Origin: Candidatus Proximibacter danicus
GTDB lineage: Bacteria > Pseudomonadota > Gammaproteobacteria > Burkholderiales > Rhodocyclaceae
Direction of reading: 5' to 3'
Assembly: GCA_016710885.1 (NCBI GenBank)
Contig: JADJUC010000013.1
Location: forward strand, 1-64,000
DNA length: 64,000 nt
Shown: in pieces, positions 25,948 through 34,281 of the stretch
Layout of the letters: each line of letters opens with the position of its first letter
Numbering within the stretch: the stretch's first letter is position 1
The notes under the pieces: generated by a model
What the model was told of the DNA's origin: nothing
The model's database searches: none
The model's input: only the letters and a program-made list of their open reading frames with translations
Made by a program: the position numbers and the translations under genes

Positions 25948-26493
25948 TCAAAGCTTCAGGAAATTCTCGCGGTAGTAGCGGAGTTCGGCGATGGATTCGC
26001 GGATATCGGCCATGGCCGTGTGATCTGCCTTCTTGACGAAGCCCTTGGCGACTTCCGGCTTCCAGCGGCGGCACAGTTCCTTGAGCGTCGAAACATCCAG
26101 ATTACGGTAGTGGAAGTGAGCTTCCAGTTCCGGCATGTAACGCACCATGAAACGACGATCCTGTCCGATCGAGTTGCCGCACATCGGCGACACTCGTGGC
26201 CCGACCCATTCAGTCATGAATGCCAGCGCTTCGGCGCTGACAGCTGCCTCATCGTGCGTCGAAGCACGCACCCGTTCGATGAGACCGGAACGGCCGTGGG
26301 TCTTCTTGTTCCACTCGTCCATTGCATCAAGCTGGGCATCTGATTGATGGATGACCCACACCGGTGATTCAGCCAAGGTTTCCAGGTGAGTATCGGTGAC
26401 GATCATCGCCAACTCGATGATGCGCTCACGCTCCGGTTCGAGGCCGGTCATCTCCATATCCAGCCAGACAAGGTTGTTTGCGTCTTGTGCCAT
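25948..26493 (-). CDS. orn: Oligoribonuclease
   Basis: This 181-residue DEDDh 3'-5' exoribonuclease degrades di- to pentaribonucleotides, including pGpG from c-di-GMP breakdown. The first motif is LVWLDMEMTGLEP (D12, E14). GNSIGQDRRFMVRYMPELE carries the second Asp, and KADHTAMADIRESIAELRYY the third motif with the catalytic His and Asp. Length is standard. It is divergent from the M48 peptidase gene, with their start regions only about 45 bases apart. Confidence 0.96.
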   Translation of the reverse strand: MAQDANNLVWLDMEMTGLEPERERIIELAMIVTDTHLETLAESPVWVIHQSDAQLDAMDEWNKKTHGRSGLIERVRASTHDEAAVSAEALAFMTEWVGPRVSPMCGNSIGQDRRFMVRYMPELEAHFHYRNLDVSTLKELCRRWKPEVAKGFVKKADHTAMADIRESIAELRYYRENFLKL

Positions 26494-26537
26494 ATAATTC
26501 GCCTGAACTCACAAAGCCGACATTTTGTCACAACGGC

Positions 26538-27788
26538 ATGGCCGACACCTTCACTTCCCTCTTTCTTGCTGTCCTGACACTCTCCGTTGCTGCGCGCTTC
26601 TGGCTCGCGCGTCGGCATATCGCCCATGTGCATGCCAACCGCGACCAGGTGCCGGCGGAATTCGCCGAACGGATACCCCTGGCAGCCCACCAGAAAGCCG
26701 CGGATTACACGATCACAAAATCACGTTTCAGTTTGCTCGCCCTGGCGATAGAAACGGTGCTGCTCCTCGCGCTGACCTTGGGGGGAGGGCTCGATGCCCT
26801 GGCCAGTTTCTGGCGCGAGCGCTTTGACGGAATCTGGTACGGGCTGGCACTGATCTTTTCTGTCACCCTGCTTTCCGGCATCGTCGATCTGCCACTGGCC
26901 CTTTGGCGGCAGTTCGTCATCGAAGCGCGCTTTGGCTTCAACCGCATGACGCCTGGCCTCTTTTTCCTCGACCTGTTGAAAAGCACCCTCCTCGGTGCCA
27001 CCATCGGCACCCCGGTTCTCCTCGCCGTACTCTGGCTGATGGGGGCGATGGGCGACTTCTGGTGGGTCTATGTATGGCTCTTCTGGTGCAGCTTCAACCT
27101 GCTGATTCTCTTTGCCTACCCCACGTGGATTGCTCCGCTGTTCAACAAGTTCGTGCCGATGGAAGCTGGCGAAACGAAGACCCGCGTCGAAGCACTGCTG
27201 GAACGCTGCGGCTTTCGCTCGGGCGGACTATTCGTAATGGATGGCTCCCGACGCTCGGCCCACGGCAATGCCTATTTCACTGGCTTCGGCCAGAACAAAC
27301 GCATCGTTTTTTTCGACACCTTGCTCAAGCGCCTGCAACCGGAGGAAATCGAGGCAGTACTGGCACACGAGCTCGGGCATTTCAGGCATCGCCACGTCTT
27401 CAAGCGCATCGTCACAATGTTCGTGCTGTCACTGGCATTTCTTGCGCTGCTCGGTCAATTGATTGACGCCCCGTGGTTCTACAACGGCCTGGGGATCAGT
27501 AGCGACCACCAGGGAACAGCCATGGCACTGATTCTCTTTTTCCTCGCACTCCCCGTTTTCATCTTCCCCTTGACCCCACTCAGCAGCCTGCTGTCGCGTC
27601 GCCACGAATTCGAAGCCGACCGCTATGCCGCGACACATGCCAGCAGTGAGGACTTGGTGCACGCGCTGGTGAAACTTTATGAAGACAACGCGGCCACGCT
27701 AACGCCCGACCCGCTGCATTCGCTCTTCTACGATTCGCACCCACCGGCTGCCATCCGAATTTCCCGCCTCCAGGCTGCAAACACTTGA
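26538..27788 (+). CDS. M48 family (Ste24-like) membrane metalloprotease
   Basis: This 416-residue integral membrane protease has the zinc motif HELGH (residues 277-281, in VLAHELGHFRHRHVFKR) and the third-ligand region RRHEFEADRYAATHA. The N-terminal part is the CAAX-prenyl-protease-1-like domain with several helices (for example YGLALIFSVTLLSGIVDLPL) and the GFNRMTPGLF loop. It probably takes part in membrane-protein quality control, as inferred from relatives. ATG 26538 is used; earlier in-frame codons fall in the orn promoter region. Its stop overlaps the TTG start of rsgA. Confidence 0.9.
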   Translation: MADTFTSLFLAVLTLSVAARFWLARRHIAHVHANRDQVPAEFAERIPLAAHQKAADYTITKSRFSLLALAIETVLLLALTLGGGLDALASFWRERFDGIWYGLALIFSVTLLSGIVDLPLALWRQFVIEARFGFNRMTPGLFFLDLLKSTLLGATIGTPVLLAVLWLMGAMGDFWWVYVWLFWCSFNLLILFAYPTWIAPLFNKFVPMEAGETKTRVEALLERCGFRSGGLFVMDGSRRSAHGNAYFTGFGQNKRIVFFDTLLKRLQPEEIEAVLAHELGHFRHRHVFKRIVTMFVLSLAFLALLGQLIDAPWFYNGLGISSDHQGTAMALILFFLALPVFIFPLTPLSSLLSRRHEFEADRYAATHASSEDLVHALVKLYEDNAATLTPDPLHSLFYDSHPPAAIRISRLQAANT

Positions 27789-28651
27789 ACCACGACGGAT
27801 TGATCATTGCTGCATTCGGCCGACAGTATCTCGTCGAGTTTTCTGACGGTTCAACGCGGCTCTGCTTCCCGCGAGGGAAAAAAAGCGAAATCGCTTGTGG
27901 CGACCGCGTGACGGTAATGTCGACTGGCGAGGGACAGGGCGTTGTCGAAAAGACAAGCGAGCGCCGCAGTCTGCTTTATCGCTCAAACGATTTCCGCCAG
28001 AAGCTGATCGCCGCCAACGTGACACAGATCGCCATTGTCGTGGCCACCGAGCCCTCCTTTTCCGACACGCTGGTCACCCGTTGCCTGGTCGCTGCCGACA
28101 GCCAGGATATCAAGGCATTGATCGTCCTCAACAAATGCGACCTGACCGATGCACTGCCTGCTGCGCGCGAAGCGCTGAAAGTCTACCGCCAACTGGGGTA
28201 CGCAGTCGTCGAACTCTCGGCGAAGGAATGCGGCAAAGCGCTGCTGCCATATCTTGACGGTGAAACCAGCGTTCTCGTCGGACAGTCGGGCATGGGCAAA
28301 TCGACACTGATCAATGCCCTGATTCCGGGCGCGAATGCGGCCACGCGGGAAATTTCCGAAGCCCTTGATTCAGGCAAGCACACGACAACCCACGCCCGGC
28401 TTTATCACCTCGATCCCCACTCCGACCTGATCGACTCGCCGGGACTGCAGGAGTTCGGCCTTCGCCACCTCGACCTGGCAACGCTCGAAGCGGCTTTCCC
28501 CGAGTTTCAGCCGCTGCTCGGCCAATGCCGTTTCCGCGATTGCCATCACGACCGGGAACCCGACTGTGCGTTGCGCAATGCCGTCCTTACGGGAGCCATC
28601 ACTGCCCGGCGTTTTGCCTGCTATCACGAGTTACGTGCGGAGCTTGGGTAA
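27785..28651 (+). CDS. rsgA: Small-subunit ribosome-associated GTPase RsgA
   Basis: This 288-residue circularly permuted GTPase helps mature the 30S subunit. An N-terminal OB fold is followed by the G4 motif VLNKCDL, then G1 VLVGQSGMGKSTLIN (residues about 165-178) and G3 LIDSPGLQEF, in the permuted order. The C-terminal zinc site is CRFRDCHHDREPDC. The start is TTG 27785, overlapping the TGA of the protease gene (TTGA), which gives coupling. No ATG near the N-terminus would keep the OB-fold start. Confidence 0.93.
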   Translation: MNHDGLIIAAFGRQYLVEFSDGSTRLCFPRGKKSEIACGDRVTVMSTGEGQGVVEKTSERRSLLYRSNDFRQKLIAANVTQIAIVVATEPSFSDTLVTRCLVAADSQDIKALIVLNKCDLTDALPAAREALKVYRQLGYAVVELSAKECGKALLPYLDGETSVLVGQSGMGKSTLINALIPGANAATREISEALDSGKHTTTHARLYHLDPHSDLIDSPGLQEFGLRHLDLATLEAAFPEFQPLLGQCRFRDCHHDREPDCALRNAVLTGAITARRFACYHELRAELG

Positions 28652-28679
28652 TGGATGGTTTCGTGGATAGAATCAGCAC

Positions 28680-28958
28680 ATGAGCGAAATCAACATCCGC
28701 CGCACGCACGGCAAGTCCCTTAAGGATGCCCGCAAGGCAGCCAAGCATCTTGCCGACGAATTGCGGGACGACCTGAAAATGACTTATCGCTGGGACGGCG
28801 ATGTGCTGGATTTCCAGCGCAGCGGGGTCCAGGGGCAGCTGACCCTGGACAAATCCGATGTCGCCATCGAGATCAAGCTGGGTTTCTTGTTTTCGGCATT
28901 CAAGCCGATGATTGAGCAGGAAATCCACAAATTCCTGGACGAAAACTTCCCGGTCTAG
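28680..28958 (+). CDS. Polyhydroxyalkanoic acid system family protein
   Basis: This 92-residue protein matches the PHA-granule region family. It has MSEINIRRTHGKSLKDARKA, a helix with the KHLADEL stretch, then TYRWDGDVLDFQRSGVQGQL and IEIKLGFLFSAFKPMIEQEI. Members are small proteins encoded near PHA genes and thought to associate with storage granules or behave like small hydrophobic-ligand proteins; the role is not established. It lies 28 bases after rsgA and 35 bases before the acyltransferase, so an operon is likely. Confidence 0.85.
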   Translation: MSEINIRRTHGKSLKDARKAAKHLADELRDDLKMTYRWDGDVLDFQRSGVQGQLTLDKSDVAIEIKLGFLFSAFKPMIEQEIHKFLDENFPV

Positions 28959-28993
28959 GCGGTTTGACTGACACCACCCGGAGCACCTCCCGC

Positions 28994-30373
28994 ATGAGCC
29001 GCCGCGAACGCATCTCACATGTAGACACCGCCTGGTTGCGCATGGATCGGCCAACCAACCTGATGCAAATCGTTGGCGTCATGATTTTTGACGGACGACT
29101 CGACTTCGCACGCTTGCGCCGCACGATTGAAGCGCGCCTGCTCCGCTATCGCCGCTTCCGCCAGAATGCTGCCATCGAGGGTAACCGCGCCTGGTGGGTA
29201 GACGATCGCAATTTCGATATCGATGCGCATATCAAGCATGCGTTGCTGCCCTTCCCCGGCGGCACCGCCGAGCTGCAGCATTACGTTGCCGAACTGGCGA
29301 GCACGCCGCTGAATCCGCACCGGCCACTTTGGGAATTCAATGTCGTTGAAATGGAAACGGGTGATTCTGCGCTGGTCGCTCGCATCCACCATTCGATTGC
29401 CGACGGGATTGCGCTGATCGGCGTGATGCACTCCCTCACGGATGGACACGCCAATGCACCGGAAGGAACACCTTCCTCACCGAGTGAGCTGGATACCGAC
29501 GACAGCAATGTCGACAAAAATGAGGTGACCGAGGGTCTCGGCGATCTTTTCTGGCGCTGGATCTTTCAGCCACTGACAGACACGACACTGGCGGCGATCC
29601 GCTTGTCGGGAAACCTGTGGCTCAAATACGTCGGCCTGATGCTGGATCCCGAAAAAGCGGCAAAGTATGCGCAGCTCGGGACCGGTATTGCTATCGAGGT
29701 TGGCAAATTGGCCATGATGCCGAACGATTCAACAACGCGCTTCAAGGGCAAGCCGGGAACGCGGAAATGTGTGGCCTGGTCGGAGCCGATCTCGCTGCCG
29801 GAAGTGAAAGCCGTAGGGAAAGTGCTTGGCTGCTCGGTCAATGACATGCTGCTGGCCTCGGCGGCGGGGGCCTTGCGCAAGTATCTGGCAAACAAAGGAG
29901 ACCCGGTCGACAATATCGAGGTGCGCGCACTCGTCCCCGTCAACCTTCGACGCCCCGGCGAAACGGAAGCGCTCGGTAATCGTTTCGGCCTGGTTGCACT
30001 CGAACTCCCGGTCGGTATCGAAAACCCGCTGGCGCGACTCTACGAAACCCGCCGCCGAATGGAGGCCTTGAAGGGCTCGCTGCAAGCCATGCTGACTCTC
30101 TCGATCCTCGGCGCCGTGGGCATGGCGCCGAAATTTGTGCAGCAGCAGATTCTTGACCTGCTGGCCAACAAGGCAACGGCGGTAATGACCAATGTTCCAG
30201 GGCCACAGAAGCCTCGCTGGTTTGCGGGTAGCCAGCTCAAACAACAGATGTTCTGGGTTCCCCAGTCCGGGAACATCGGCATGGGAGTATCCATTCTCTC
30301 CTACGACGACAAAGTTCAATTCGGCCTGATGACCGACAGTAGTCGCATTCCTGACCCGGAGTTAATCGTCTGA
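28994..30373 (+). CDS. Wax ester synthase/diacylglycerol acyltransferase
   Basis: This 459-residue WS/DGAT-type acyltransferase makes wax esters or triacylglycerols from acyl-CoA at the membrane. The active site HHSIADG (His132-His133) follows the N-terminal block HVDTAWLRMDRPTNLMQIVG, which contains the PTN motif. The second domain has VRALVPVNLRRPGETEALGN and the family's ND-containing CSVNDMLLASAAGALR. The C-terminal TAVMTNVPGPQKPRWFAGS is also conserved. A TTG at 28964 would add ten residues, but ATG 28994 starts at the conserved part. Storage lipid synthesis would complement PHA in this organism. Confidence 0.92.
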   Translation: MSRRERISHVDTAWLRMDRPTNLMQIVGVMIFDGRLDFARLRRTIEARLLRYRRFRQNAAIEGNRAWWVDDRNFDIDAHIKHALLPFPGGTAELQHYVAELASTPLNPHRPLWEFNVVEMETGDSALVARIHHSIADGIALIGVMHSLTDGHANAPEGTPSSPSELDTDDSNVDKNEVTEGLGDLFWRWIFQPLTDTTLAAIRLSGNLWLKYVGLMLDPEKAAKYAQLGTGIAIEVGKLAMMPNDSTTRFKGKPGTRKCVAWSEPISLPEVKAVGKVLGCSVNDMLLASAAGALRKYLANKGDPVDNIEVRALVPVNLRRPGETEALGNRFGLVALELPVGIENPLARLYETRRRMEALKGSLQAMLTLSILGAVGMAPKFVQQQILDLLANKATAVMTNVPGPQKPRWFAGSQLKQQMFWVPQSGNIGMGVSILSYDDKVQFGLMTDSSRIPDPELIV

Positions 30374-30439
30374 ACAGGCTGAACAAGCCGATATCGCTGG
30401 TGAACAACAATTCCCACGCCATACAATCACCTCCTGCGG

Positions 30440-30964
30440 TTAATCGCGCCGGACATCTGCAGCTGGAAGCTGCAATGTCGACGCCTTGTCTGTATTCCAA
30501 TCACCGGTCAATCGCCACTTTCGCTCCTGATCTTCCAGCGAGACATGCCACCGACCACGCAAGGCCGCCGTCAGACGGCCAACATAAAGCCCGGCACTAT
30601 CGCGCTTGAGGAGGACACTCTGATCAGCGCCGGCTCGTGTCGGATGAACCGTCTTGAAGACGAGATTTTCCGGCAGTACTGCCGCTTCCCGCGCAGAAAG
30701 AAACAAGCGCAGATCGAGTCCGTTGTCACCAACCACGACTTCGGCGGCCAGCCCGAGCCCGCTCGCCGCATCGCTGCGCGCCATGCGCTGATTCACCGCG
30801 AGTCCCTGCTTGTAATAATCATCATCGACGAGGCCGTCTGAACTGCTTATCGCCAGCCAGGCGGTAATGAAACCAGCGACAACGACAATCGCCGGTCCCG
30901 CCATCAAAATCCACGGCCAGGGTTCGCGATACCAGGGTTTCGAGTTTGCGATGGGCATTGTCAC
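30440..30964 (-). CDS. ccoH: FixH/CcoH family protein
   Basis: This 174-residue protein has one N-terminal membrane helix (WPWILMAGPAIVVVAGFITAW, with PWYREPWPW just before it) and a periplasmic FixH domain. LVDDDYYKQGLAVNQRMAR is a hallmark of the family. It is needed for cbb3 oxidase maturation, probably in copper delivery with CcoI. Its start overlaps the end of ccoG by four bases, so the two are translationally coupled. The second start codon at 30958 is an alternative. Confidence 0.88.
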   Translation of the reverse strand: MTMPIANSKPWYREPWPWILMAGPAIVVVAGFITAWLAISSSDGLVDDDYYKQGLAVNQRMARSDAASGLGLAAEVVVGDNGLDLRLFLSAREAAVLPENLVFKTVHPTRAGADQSVLLKRDSAGLYVGRLTAALRGRWHVSLEDQERKWRLTGDWNTDKASTLQLPAADVRRD

Positions 30965-32376
30965 GGCATCAGGAATGTGGCTTTTTCGCGTACCGCGATT
31001 TTTTCGTGGTTCTGCGCCTGAACTTCAAACTGGATCGAGTTTGCCCCCTTCTTGCCCAAGCCAGAATCAACGCGCACCCGCACGTTGATTGATTTCAGGC
31101 TGGAGGCAGGAACCTCGACAATCCGTTCGCCAACAATATCGATCCCCTCAAGGCCGCTGACCGACAACGCAAAGCGATGGGCAGATTCGCCAGTGTTCGA
31201 AAGATGCAAGGTGTAGAGATTTTCAATACGGCCGTCATCCGCCTCGCGGCTAAGCGTAGAACGGTCGCGAATGATATCGACCTTCAAGGGGATGCGCGTA
31301 ATCATCGACCAGGCAGTAGCGAGGGTGATCGCGATCAGGATGGCGCCATAGAGCAAGGTGCGAGGCCGCATCAAATGGGCGAGGATATCCTTGCTGGTGT
31401 AGTGTTTCTCCAGGGCCGCCTCGGTCGAGTAGCGGATCAGCCCACGCGGATAGCCGACCTTGTCCATGACCTGATCGCAGGCATCGATACACGCAGCGCA
31501 GGCGATGCACTCCATCTGCAAGCCATCGCGAATATCGATGCCGGTTGGACAAACCTGGACACACAAGCTGCAATCGATGCAATCGCCAAGGCCCTGCGCC
31601 TTGTAATCGACGCCTTTCTTGCGCAACCCACGCGGCTCGCCGCGTTCGGTATCGTAGGCGATGACCAGGGTGTCCGGATCGAACATCACGCCCTGAAAGC
31701 GCGCATAAGGACACATGTACTTGCAGACCTGCTCGCGCAGGAAGCCGGCCTGCATGTAGAGGAAGCCGGCATAAAACAGGATCCAGAACCATTCCCAGGG
31801 TCCGAAAGCGAGGGATTTGGCGGACTCGGTCAGCTCACGAATCGGCGTGAAGTAGCCGACGAAGGTAAAACCCGTCCATAGCGCAACGAGAAGCCACAAC
31901 GCATGCTTGGCAGTTTTCAAGCGGAACCAGCGTGCATTGCGCGGCCCTTTGTCGAGCTTCATGCGCGCAGGACGCTCGCCTTCGATTTTGGTTTCGATCC
32001 ACAACAAAATTTCGGTATAGACCGTCTGCGGACAAACATAGCCGCAAAACAGCCGGCCACCGACGGCCGTTACCAGAAACAGGGCGAACGCAGAAATAAT
32101 GAGAAGGATCGCCAGATACAGCACGTCCTGCGGCCACAGCACCAGCCCGAAGAGATAGAACTTGCGCTCGATGACGTGAAAAAGAACGGCCTGGCGTCCG
32201 TTCCACTCCAGCCAGCACGTGCCATAGAAAATCAGTTGGGTAAACCAGACCATTGCCCAGCGCCAGTTGGCGAAAAGGCCGGTAATGCTGCGCGGGTAAA
32301 CCTTCTTGTGCTTTTCATAGAGGCTCGTGGTATCCACCACGACGACTTTGGCACCAGGCTCTAGCGGTTGATTCAT
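30961..32376 (-). CDS. ccoG: Cytochrome c oxidase accessory protein CcoG (FixG)
   Basis: This 471-residue membrane protein has about five helices, then two ferredoxin-like clusters: CIDCSLCVQVCPTGID and CIACAACIDACDQV. Before them are CGYVCPQTVYTE and CKYMCPYARFQG, also conserved in CcoG. The C-terminal periplasmic IgG-like FixG_C domain contains SNTGESAHRFALSVSGLEG. It is a cupric reductase-type factor for Cu delivery to cbb3. It is followed directly by ccoH and lies 155 bases after ccoP, beyond a terminator. Confidence 0.94.
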   Translation of the reverse strand: MNQPLEPGAKVVVVDTTSLYEKHKKVYPRSITGLFANWRWAMVWFTQLIFYGTCWLEWNGRQAVLFHVIERKFYLFGLVLWPQDVLYLAILLIISAFALFLVTAVGGRLFCGYVCPQTVYTEILLWIETKIEGERPARMKLDKGPRNARWFRLKTAKHALWLLVALWTGFTFVGYFTPIRELTESAKSLAFGPWEWFWILFYAGFLYMQAGFLREQVCKYMCPYARFQGVMFDPDTLVIAYDTERGEPRGLRKKGVDYKAQGLGDCIDCSLCVQVCPTGIDIRDGLQMECIACAACIDACDQVMDKVGYPRGLIRYSTEAALEKHYTSKDILAHLMRPRTLLYGAILIAITLATAWSMITRIPLKVDIIRDRSTLSREADDGRIENLYTLHLSNTGESAHRFALSVSGLEGIDIVGERIVEVPASSLKSINVRVRVDSGLGKKGANSIQFEVQAQNHEKIAVREKATFLMP

Positions 32377-32488
32377 GATGAGACGTCCAAACCCTCGTCA
32401 GAATTGCATCAGTCTATTCGAAGTTACTAATATACGGTGAGAAAATGCCTGCAATCTAGACGGAAATCTGTTGTTTGGACGACAGCTG

Positions 32489-32518
32489 AAAACGTGCGGA
32501 CCTTGTCTGGCCCGCACG
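32489..32518 (-). terminator. Terminator after ccoNOQP
   Basis: On the minus strand CGTGCGG and CCGCACG form a 7-bp stem, followed by TTTTC. It ends the ccoNOQP transcript 14 bases after the ccoP stop, so ccoG-ccoH probably need read-through or their own promoter. Confidence 0.65.
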
Positions 32519-32531
32519 CGAAAAGAAGCAT

Positions 32532-33449
32532 TTATTTCTTGTCACCGGCTGCCGCAAGCCCATAAACATAGGCGGACAGCACATGGACCTTGCCTTCGCC
32601 GAGGAAGTCCAGCCAGGCCGGCATCTTGTTCTGGCGGCCGTTGGTAATCGTTTCGATGATGGTTTTTTCACTGCCGCCGTAAAGCCAGATCTTGTCTGTC
32701 AGGTTCGGGGCGCCCATCGCCTGCATCCCCGTACCATCGGCACCGTGGCATGCAGCGCACGCGGCAGCGAATTTTTCCTTGCCCTTGGCAACCAGCAACG
32801 AGTCGCCAGGCAATCCGGAAAGCGAGCGTACATAGTGCGCGACTTCCTTGGCGCCGGCCGCACCGCCCACCGCTTCTTCGTTGCCACCATAGGCCGGCAT
32901 CATGCCATTGCGCCCATTGGCAATGGTCTCGATGATCTGCTCAGGTTCGCCACCATATAGCCAGTCATTATCGGCAAGGTTCGGGAAACCCTTGGAACCG
33001 CGCGCATCGGAGCCGTGGCACTGCATGCAATAGGTGAGGTAGAGGCGCTTGCCCATTTCCATTGCATCCTTGTCGGCAGCAACCGCCTTCAAATCCATTT
33101 TCAGATACTTGTCGAACAGTGGTTTGATCTGGGCGTCTACTTTTTCGACCTCAACCTTGTACTGGCCGACGGACGACCAACCGAAAAGGCCGGGGAATTT
33201 ACCCAACCCGGGGTAAAGGGCAAGGTAAACGAGCGAGAAGACAACCGTGATGTAGAACATCCAACTCCACCACTTCGGCATCGGGTTGTTGTATTCCTCA
33301 AGCGTCTCATCCCAAACGTGGCCGCAGGTTTTTCCCGCAGTAAAGGTTGCCGTGCTCTGCACCCAGAGAAGTGCCGCACAACCCAGGACACTGACCAGTA
33401 CCGTGATGATGACGTACCAGTTCCAGAACTCATTCACAAAATCGCTCAT
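32532..33449 (-). CDS. ccoP: cbb3-type cytochrome c oxidase subunit CcoP (III)
   Basis: This 305-residue diheme c-type cytochrome is membrane-anchored and passes electrons to CcoO/CcoN. An N-terminal FixP-N domain has helices around residues 8-25 and 60-78 (MPKWWSWMFYITVVFSLVYL). There are two heme sites, CMQCHGSD (about residue 143) and CAACHGADG (about 230), with Met-containing axial loops. Length is typical. Its start overlaps ccoQ by four bases. Confidence 0.95.
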   Translation of the reverse strand: MSDFVNEFWNWYVIITVLVSVLGCAALLWVQSTATFTAGKTCGHVWDETLEEYNNPMPKWWSWMFYITVVFSLVYLALYPGLGKFPGLFGWSSVGQYKVEVEKVDAQIKPLFDKYLKMDLKAVAADKDAMEMGKRLYLTYCMQCHGSDARGSKGFPNLADNDWLYGGEPEQIIETIANGRNGMMPAYGGNEEAVGGAAGAKEVAHYVRSLSGLPGDSLLVAKGKEKFAAACAACHGADGTGMQAMGAPNLTDKIWLYGGSEKTIIETITNGRQNKMPAWLDFLGEGKVHVLSAYVYGLAAAGDKK

Positions 33450-33637
33450 GATGTTTTCCTTTTTTCTTGGCGAACCGGTCCGGCATGGACACGTTCGCCT
33501 TCATCCTCTGCGAACGGCAGGTTGGCGGCTTCGTCGAAGCGCTGCTTGCTACCCCTGCTGTAAGCCCACCAGACGATGCCAAGAAACATGGCAAATGAAA
33601 CTACCGTCACGATGGAACGCAGATCATTGATGTCCAT
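33446..33637 (-). CDS. ccoQ: cbb3 oxidase subunit CcoQ (IV)
   Basis: This 63-residue protein has one membrane helix (IVTVVSFAMFLGIVWWAYS) followed by an acidic/basic cytosolic tail with RFDEAANLPF, the usual FixQ/CcoQ pattern (A-x-LPF). It stabilises the oxidase complex. ATG 33637 is chosen because the in-frame extension upstream is ccoO coding DNA. It lies between ccoO (gap of 4 bases) and ccoP (overlap of 4). Confidence 0.9.
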   Translation of the reverse strand: MDINDLRSIVTVVSFAMFLGIVWWAYSRGSKQRFDEAANLPFAEDEGERVHAGPVRQEKRKTS

Positions 33638-33641
33638 GACC

Positions 33642-34262
33642 TTACCTGGCGCCCTTGAGGGCCGTACCCAGACCCTGCAGATAGGCAATCAGAACGTCCA
33701 TTTCCGTCTTGTCGCCGATGGCAGTTTTGGCGCCCTTCTTGTCTTCCTCAGTGTAAGGAACCCCCACCTTCGACAGCGAATTCATCTTGCCATCGATATC
33801 GGCGCCGACCGTATTCTTGGCCAGCGTACTGGCAAGCCACGGATAAGCCGGCATGTTCGATTCGGGAACGACATCGCGCGGGTTCATCAGGTGAGCGACA
33901 TGCCACTCATCCGAATAGCGACCGCCGACACGGTGGAGATCCGGCCCGGTGCGCTTTGAGCCCCACTGGAAAGGATGGTCATAAACGAATTCACCAGCCA
34001 CCGAGTAATGGCCATAGCGCTCGGTTTCTGCGCGGAACGGGCGAATCATCTGCGAGTGGCAGTTGTAGCAGCCTTCGCGCAAATAGACATCGCGCCCCGC
34101 GAGTTGAACGGCGTCGTACGGTTTAAGGCCGGCCACCGGTTGCGTTGTGGACTTCTGGAAGAACAGCGGAACGATTTCGACCAGACCGCCGACGCTGACC
34201 ACCAGAAGGGTCAGGACGATCAGCAGGCCGACGTTACGTTCGATCTTGTCGTGCGTAATCAT
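33642..34262 (-). CDS. ccoO: cbb3 oxidase subunit CcoO (II)
   Basis: This 206-residue monoheme cytochrome c has an N-terminal helix (VGLLIVLTLLVVSVGGLVEI), heme site EGCYNCHSQMIRPF (about residues 64-77), and Met ligand region MNPRDVVPESNMPAYPWL. These are standard FixO features. ATG 34262 gives the normal N-terminus; in-frame codons further upstream overlap ccoN. It is the second gene of ccoNOQP, 20 bases after ccoN. Confidence 0.96.
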   Translation of the reverse strand: MITHDKIERNVGLLIVLTLLVVSVGGLVEIVPLFFQKSTTQPVAGLKPYDAVQLAGRDVYLREGCYNCHSQMIRPFRAETERYGHYSVAGEFVYDHPFQWGSKRTGPDLHRVGGRYSDEWHVAHLMNPRDVVPESNMPAYPWLASTLAKNTVGADIDGKMNSLSKVGVPYTEEDKKGAKTAIGDKTEMDVLIAYLQGLGTALKGAR

Positions 34263-34281
34263 TTTGTTTTTCCTCCCTGAA